The notes below the pieces were generated by a model, which saw only the letters and a program-made list of their open reading frames with translations, ran no database searches and was not told the origin of the DNA. 64,000 nucleotides of DNA from Oryzias latipes. Its lineage: Eukaryota; Chordata; Actinopteri; Beloniformes; Adrianichthyidae. Shown here in pieces: positions 59,001 through 64,000 of the stretch (the stretch's first letter is position 1; every line of letters starts with the position of its first letter). Location: positions 17,987,354 through 18,051,353 of the forward strand of contig NC_019876.2 in assembly GCF_002234675.1 (NCBI RefSeq). The letters are read 5' to 3'. The translations under genes were made by a program, and so were the position numbers.

Positions 59001-62000
59001 TGCATTCTAGGTGTATAAATATATGTTCGCCCCTTTGCATTAAAGAGGCATGTCAAGACTGGAAAGTCAGCAGACTTCAGAGAAAAAGATTGCATTGATT
59101 ATGCTCTCCTAATATAATAATAATTACTGTAATTATCAAAACATTCTATTCATGTAACACTGGAATGGGGAAGCACACAGAAGTCCAACTGTAACCAGGA
59201 AAAGCAAAATACTATAATGCTTTAGCTAGTTTAACATCTAAAGATCCCTAAAGAAAACAGTCACCTTTACATTATTTTAAGTGTTTGGGTTAGAGCTTAG
59301 TTATCAAGTAGTAGTACATATGATAACCGTTTAAATTGCTCAAATCAGACTTTAACATAAACCCACTGGAGGTAGAGTACTCGTGCCAGGTGGAGAATTA
59401 TGTCGCAGCATGCAGGTCCATTCACACTCACTGTACAGTTAACAGATGTCGGCTATAATGATCTCCCTTGACAACAGAGACATCATTACCAGTTACAGCC
59501 ACACAGGCCCCCCATAATATAAAGCATGGCCTCCTAAGACATAAAGGTCAAAACCAGCTGTCCATATTATAAGACTGCAGTAAAATACATCTTAAAAAGG
59601 GTAGTGGATAACTAAATGTGAGCTTTCACTTCCCACGTGATTCAAATCACCTTTATGAAAACCAGTCAATTATTTATTCATTTGTTTCCCCTGAACGAAC
59701 AGCTATTTTAGGCGATAATCGGGATGGGGGGGAAAGAATCTGGAAAAAACAGAGAGATCCCCTTCCCCCAACAAAATCTTCCTTGCTCCTTTACCCAACA
59801 AAAGGCTTTCACCGACGTCCCCACCCCCGGTCTTCCTCACATGGACGAACATGTAGCACGTCCATAATGAGGCCAATGAATGTGAACTGATGACATGTTC
59901 CACCGACAGGCGCGAGCTGCTAGCAAACCAGCAGCGATCACCAGAACAACTCCTAAACTGGAAGTCCCAGTATATATTTTAGATTTTTCAATATTTCTTA
60001 CGTAAAGTGAAACTCGCAACGTAAAACCTTGAAGTACCTCCTCGGCTCCTGACTCACTCGTCTCTTACCCGTTTTTGTTGCCTTCGGATAGCATAATGAT
60101 CGGCCTTGAAACGGAACCTCCGGGATCGCAGAAACTGACACGCAGTTTCTAAAAAATATTTAGCCCGGGCGTTGATTGAAATCGGACGACAACGGAATGA
60201 TTTGGGCGCGATGGCTTCAATTTCTAATTAGCACTATACTGCGTCGGGTTCAGGGATGCAATGCATGCATGACGGCCATGTTGGCTAGCGCAGACAAGCC
60301 TACCCGAATGTTGAACTACCTTCCGGTCCAAGATTTCCACAATAAAAGCTTAACAAGAAGCTCACGTGGCCCAATCTTTAGCACGGACGATTAGCATGTT
60401 TAAACAGATACTTAGCAATTTCTCCAACTTAGAGAAATATCGAAGATTCAATAAGGAAAGGGGTTGAATTATTGTGTTTTCCCCTGCAATTATAATTACA
60501 GCCAGGGTGTCAAATAAAATCATTGTGTCACTAATAGGCCAAGGCGACACCAAGCTAACATTCATGATTAGATAACTGAAAAAAAAAACGAATTTATTAC
60601 GAAACGTAGTTGTTGTTTTTACGTTTTTTTCACGGTGCTCAAAAATGAGTACGTGAAGACCACAGCCAATAAGATAGTTTAATCATTCTTACTAATATAT
60701 GGTACGAAAATACTCATTTGTGCCCAGAAAATACGGATTTATTACACGCACAAAATATTTAATTGCGGCCACAAATTATTAATTTTAAAGAGCAATTGTT
60801 GTTTTTTGTTTTTCAAGTTATGTCCAGTGCTCCATAATTCATTAATTTACATTATTTCACAGTGACTGTTTTTAACAACGTTATTGCGCATCTCAGGAGG
60901 TGGAGAACCGTCTCAATACATAGCAGAAGCTCACTGACTCCCTTGGCATGCTTGAAACATTTGAAATTCTATGTATTTTAAATTGTATTTATGTGTTTAG
61001 CTGTTTATTGTATGTATATGCATATAATCTAAAGTCAAAGGAAAAACGTAATTCACTAAACCTCACAAACTACTCGTCTTTTAAAATCACAAAATTATGG
61101 AAAAACGCTGCTCTCAATAATTACCAAGCCATGATAAGAGTTTGAATGCAGCAAAAAGATTTACAGATAGCTTTAAAAGGCTTAGTATTTATCTGTTTTT
61201 TTGTTGTTGTTGATTTAATGGATAAACCACAGAGCAATGTAGAGAATCACCAAGATAAAATAAAAACTGTTTTGGCAGACAAACAATCATGTGGTTTAGG
61301 AATTGTTTATATCAGTGTTTTTCAACCTTTTCTGAGCCACGGCACACTTTAACCTTAAAAAAATCCCGCGGCACACCAGGATCCAAAAAAAAAAAAAAAA
61401 AAAAAAACAAAAACGGAGAAACTCATAGTCTGTATTGATCTACAGCCCCTCCACAATCTCACATGCATTTTGGAGATAATTGTGGCAGAAAAAGCTGGAA
61501 ACTGCAGCTTTTTTTTTCTAAAAGATGCAATAAAATTTAAGTTAGAAGATGTAAAAACAGTTTGATGTGTGTTCGTTGATTTCAAGACGTTTAACAACAG
61601 ATCTCCTTGTGCGCTGCACTCTCACAACCCAATGCATCATGGGAGATGTAGTGCATTAAACGGCCGGCGGAGATCGCCTTTCGGAGCTTCATTGTTTTGT
61701 TCACTTGTTCCACGGTCTGATACCGGATTCTGTGGAAAGTTACACCGCTAAAGACGAGTTTTAGCTGGTATTTATGTTAGAACTGAGCGACTTTACGAGC
61801 TAAATCGGGACAAGGAAGTGAAGACTTGAACCACTTCTGATTGGTCAGACTGATGACATGTGATTAAGCTCCCCAAGAATGATTGGTGGAGACAGTTAAA
61901 GGGGCTGGACTTTTCCAAAATACAGCCGGAGCTACAGCTGAATCGCGGTACGTCATTCTTATCAAAATGTCTTTAATAAAATAAAATAAACGCAAAGAAA

Positions 62001-64000
62001 AAGTATTTTACGATCTTTTACATTCCTAACTCCTCAGTTTTTTATCAGGGCCTGTTTGGATGAACAGAGAGCTGAATCTCTCCCTGGAGATGGGAAATTT
62101 TTTTATATCAGTTATGAGGGCAATATCCCACGGCACACTTGACCATCTCCCACGGCACACTAGTGTGCCGCGGCACACTGGTTGAAAAACACTGGTTTAT
62201 ATGCTTACAAGTGTAGAGGATTGTGGTCATTGGAAAAAAGCAGAAGCCATTATAAAAAATTAAAGTCCCACTCCAAACATCTTTTCATCTATAGTAAAAA
62301 TGTTCCCATTGTTTTTTTTTTTTTAATTAATACTATCGCATTTTTAGACAAAATCTAAAATACTGTGTCATTTTCTTAGTCATAGTTTGTGCAGAGCAGC
62401 AGTAGTTCACTAGAAACTCACCTCTTTTAGTTGTGGGTGGGACTGTTGACGCCGAGTAAGCCCACCTTTTATTTCCTATTATTCATCTGTTTACACACTC
62501 ATCCAGCTAGCTTACAGCCCCTAAACACCAACCTAACATTACAGGTGCAACAAAAACTGAGAGAAATGTTGGAGCTAGCTGGCCGTATAGTTTGATCTAG
62601 ATGCCAGCTCAGACGAAGAAAACAAAGACGTTCATGGATCCGTTTGTCTACAAGCGGACGCATCAGAATGGAACGGAGCGGGGAGCTTGTAGCATGCCAA
62701 GCTTTTTCAATCTGAAATTTTTTGTCTGCTCCTGATTCACAACAATTTGAAAAAAGAAATGCACCGAAATGCAATTTTAAGCTTAATTTTCTTCATATCC
62801 GTCATGACTAAAATGTCACAAAAACATATTAAAAACATCAAATACTCTCTGTTTAAATGGGTTGCAAGGAGTGACAGGACATTAACTTTGGCAACAAGGG
62901 CAAGCAGTGATTAATACAAATTTAGATTCTATTTCCCTTTTTGATAATCTCTTTATCTCCCTTTTAAACCCAAATGCAACACTAGATCATAATAAACTGT
63001 CATTTGAAAGCCCATTACAGTGCTAAATCCTATTAAAGATAATGGAGTGTGATCTACTGCCTTCTAAGTATTTTATTTTGAAAACAATTCTAAGTGTGCA
63101 TCCAATCTCAATCTTAAAAAAATCCCACCATCAATGATATAGATTATCTGTGTTTAGGAAAAAAAAACCGTACTAACCTTTTTGGAGGGAAATGTTTCTC
63201 TTTCTTTAAAATTGTTTTTGTCTCCTCATCTCTGTCTTCTTGTTGGTCTCTCTTCTGTAAATAAAAAACAACTGGCATAAAATAAATAAAACATTTAGAC
63301 AATGTGTGCACAACATTGTGTTAGAAAATATTTGACGTGAAACTCTATTGAAGATGGAGTCTTTCAGAATGACTGACACTACAGTTTAACTGACCTTAAA
63401 CTGACTGGGAAGTTTCGTTTTTTCCCAGGAGGGGGACGAGGAGGATGACGAGGAGGAATCAGATTTGGAGTCAGACTCTGAGGAGGACCCAGTGTCTTGT
63501 GCTTCAATCACAACCACTTTGTCTTTAATGGCTTCTTTGTCCTGTTTCTTCTCTCCCCTTTTCTCCTCCTCTGGCAGTTTTCTGTCACTTTCCTTCTTCT
63601 CTTCTTTAGATGATTCTGCCTCTGGTTCTTGTGTTTTCTTGCTTTTGCTGTCGAGCTCCTGTGGTGGTTTCTCTTCCTCTTCCTGTTGGTGTCTTTCTCC
63701 CTTCTGTTTCCCTCCTTGCTTCCTCTTTGTTGGAGACTCCTGCCGTGGGGATTCCCTGGAGTGTGTAGCCTCCTCTGACACGGCAGTGGCTGAGCCAGCC
63801 TCCTCTGTCTCCATCTTTTGCACGAGCAGGGAGAGAGGTCCGGGTCTGCGCTTCGCTGAGGGTTCGGGGCTGCTTGATCGAGAGCTTGAGTCGGAATCCT
63901 GCGTCTGCGCGGCGATATTTGGGAGAGACATGGCCCCCTTGCTGTGTGCAGCTTGAGAATCCTCTCCTTCCTCGTGGTCTGTGTCTGGAGGGCTTTGTTT
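41059..64000 (-). CDS. acin1: Acinus (acin1), long isoform, 5' end outside window
   Basis: Exons on the minus strand: 64000-63395, 63255-63178, 52977-52861 (or from 52981), 49229-49184, 48368-48223, 47519-47373, 47269-47095, 46971-46826, 45527-45420, 45126-45019, 44630-44282, 41553-41456 and 41367-41059. The sum is 811 codons in frame. Acinus is a nuclear RNA-binding protein that anchors SAP18 and RNPS1 in the ASAP complex, links to the exon junction complex and is cleaved during apoptosis. Visible parts are, in order: Ser/Glu/Lys-rich disordered N-part ([14 protein letters not shown]); [20 protein letters not shown]; the conserved [18 protein letters not shown]; an RRM ([20 protein letters not shown] to [11 protein letters not shown]); Arg/Glu-rich RE repeats; the RNPS1/SAP18-binding segment [20 protein letters not shown]; and a C-terminal RS tail ending NPRDRRR. 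The acceptor at 52981-52977 is ambiguous because phase needs the 52977 option for this isoform. An undetected small exon in the 10-kb intron is possible. Confidence 0.93.
41775..44148 (+). mobile_element. Degenerate Tc1-like transposon in acin1 intron, with nested insert
   Basis: Imperfect inverted ends TACGGTGGAAGAAATAAGT (left) and TACAGTGGAGGAAATAATG (right, reverse complement) are followed on both sides by a copy of TTTTGTAGGT(T/C)TGCCCAC. They are flanked by TA. Transposase-like remnants survive. An N-terminal part lies at 42103-42360 ([18 protein letters not shown], broken). A DDE-region part at about 43531-43830 has [10 protein letters not shown]. The two are separated by the MITE at 42457-43522. 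It is inactive. Confidence 0.75.
42457..43522. mobile_element. Non-autonomous DNA transposon nested in the Tc1-like element
   Basis: Ends GGCTACGTTCACACTGCA (left) and the reverse complement of TGCAGTGTGAACATAGCC (right) form near-perfect inverted repeats, continued inside by further similarity around AATCGGA and GATCGGAT motifs. It is 1,066 bp long and has no transposase. Flanks ATT/TTA give no unambiguous target duplication, so hAT versus Harbinger is unresolved. Confidence 0.75.
45926..46783. mobile_element. MITE in acin1 intron (AGGAATGTTCCCAT / AGGGATGTCCCGAT ends)
   Basis: The left end AGGAATGTTCCCATCAGG and the reverse-complemented right end AGGGATGTCCCGATGCG are related, and both are followed by an ATTGGG-like subterminal motif. 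The 858-bp AT-rich interior is non-coding. It resembles common hAT-type MITEs of fish, here old. Confidence 0.55.
48019..48211. mobile_element. 193-bp hAT-type MITE abutting an acin1 splice donor
   Basis: Inverted ends TAGGGGTGTGATG and TAGAGGTGTGACG (reverse complement) enclose two copies of the palindrome ATCACCGCGGTGAT. An 8-bp target duplication GGTGTCAG (48011-48018) / GGCGTCAG (48212-48219) has one mismatch. The right duplication occupies intron positions +4 to +11 of the acin1 exon ending at 48223. Confidence 0.85.
49230..52860 (-). other. acin1 intron, no feature recognised
   Basis: 3.6 kb of mostly AT-rich DNA. Short frames on either strand lack coding character, and no complete transposon ends were found. 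Confidence 0.5.
53735..54105 (+). repeat. Dispersed repeat family X, copy 2
   Basis: Contains GGGCAGGACTGTTGGCGCCAAGCAAG, GGAGCTATCCAGCCGTA, GAGCAGGGAGCTTGTAGCC and ACGATGATTTGAATAATG, co-linear with copies at 37898 and 62262. Confidence 0.75.
54325..55721. mobile_element. Non-autonomous hAT-type element in acin1 intron
   Basis: The left end CAGGGCTCGACATAGCC and the reverse-complemented right end CAGGGGTTGACATAGCC are inverted repeats of hAT style (CAGGG start). GCAGG lies on both flanks. The interior includes GGCCCGGTCC / GGGCCAGT-rich subterminal blocks and no intact transposase. Confidence 0.7.
56935..58486 (+). mobile_element. Dispersed fish retroelement tail interrupted by a MITE
   Basis: Left part: ATTCATTCATTCATCTTCTTCC, then GGACAGGTCGCCAGTCTGTC (to 57094). 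Right part (58228-58486): ACATTCACACCTAGGGACAA, GGGAGAACATGCAAATTCCA and CCACTGCGCCACCGTGCAGC. Together they form the interspersed sequence common in fish genomes, which I associate with an RTE-like LINE or derived SINE. The two parts are split by the insertion at 57095-58227. Confidence 0.65.
57095..58227. mobile_element. hAT-type MITE nested in the retroelement tail
   Basis: Ends TAGGGCTGTGCCGATG and, reverse-complemented, TAGGGTTGGGCGATG are inverted repeats. The flanking 8-mers ACCCACAC and ACCCATGC match at six of eight positions, consistent with an aged hAT target duplication. The interior is non-coding and AT-rich to the right. Confidence 0.7.
60069..60094 (-). CDS. acin1: Alternative first coding exon of acin1 (short Acinus isoform)
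   Basis: Within a locally GC-richer patch of the 10-kb intron, a minus-strand ATG at 60094 begins MLSEGNKN and ends after two bases of the next codon at a consensus donor (GG, then GTAAGA). Joining to the acceptor at 52981 restores the acin1 frame (Gly-Glu-Val-Ser-Glu). Summed over the downstream exons this gives 592 residues, close to the roughly 570-585 residues of mammalian short Acinus forms, which as I recall also begin with MLSE. An internal promoter upstream (about 60100-60250) is implied. The matching phase and donor make chance unlikely. Confidence 0.7.
61313..62194. mobile_element. Non-autonomous hAT element with perfect 8-bp target duplication
   Basis: Terminal inverted repeats CAGTGTTTTTCAACCTTTTC (left) and CAGTGTTTTTCAACCAGTG (right, reverse complement) are followed by GCACAC-rich subterminal repeats. 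GTTTATAT is duplicated exactly at 61305-61312 and 62195-62202. The 882-bp length and lack of a transposase frame show it needs an autonomous partner. Confidence 0.93.
62262..62805 (+). repeat. Dispersed repeat family X, copy 3
   Basis: Begins AAGTCCCACTCCAAACATC and contains GGTGGGACTGTTGACGCCGAG, GGAGCTAGCTGGCCGTA, GCGGGGAGCTTGTAGC and TTCTTCATATCCGTCATG. It is the most complete of the three copies. Confidence 0.75.

Overview
This window is vertebrate nuclear DNA from a teleost fish. Two multi-exon host genes with GT-AG introns are recognisable, ajuba and acin1, and they lie tail to tail. Human AJUBA and ACIN1 are also close neighbours on 14q11.2. The rest of the host part is AT-rich and full of fish-type transposable elements. 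Species cannot be read from the sequence.

Positions 1-14152 look foreign to the rest. This block is GC-rich and gene-dense. It holds a large intronless ORF with a P-loop (1-3603), a small membrane-anchored protein (4636-5208), a three-exon RING-finger gene on the minus strand (5751-8373) and a frameshifted PIM-type kinase (9715-10767). Two arrays of the same 60-bp hairpin-containing repeat (3763-4560 and 11701-14152) flank all of these except the P-loop ORF. I read this as part of an endogenised large DNA virus, most likely a fish-herpesvirus (alloherpesvirus or Teratorn-like) element. That identity is inference: no capsid, polymerase, terminase or transposase gene lies in the window.

The second array stops abruptly next to what look like the first two coding exons of a clcc1-like gene on the minus strand (14186-14509). 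The rest of that gene would lie on the array side, and exon 2 carries an in-frame stop. The gene is therefore probably truncated.

From 14.7 to 15.5 kb there are two short tandem arrays, one of them CTCF-motif-like. From 15.7 to 25.16 kb there are 3.3 tandem copies of a 2.87-kb unit. Each complete unit carries two divergent 299-nt genes for 7SL RNA, the RNA of the signal recognition particle, giving seven full-length copies. A diverged partial copy lies at 28.1-28.9 kb. Retroelement debris, microsatellites and AT-rich DNA fill 25.2-31.9 kb.

ajuba (plus strand, coding 32864-39732, eight exons) encodes a LIM adaptor of Hippo, mitotic and junction signalling. acin1 (minus strand, 41059 to beyond 64000) encodes Acinus, an RNA-binding component of the ASAP/PSAP splicing complexes. 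Its large introns hold nested Tc1 and hAT-like elements and an apparent alternative first exon (60069-60094) that would produce the short Acinus isoform.
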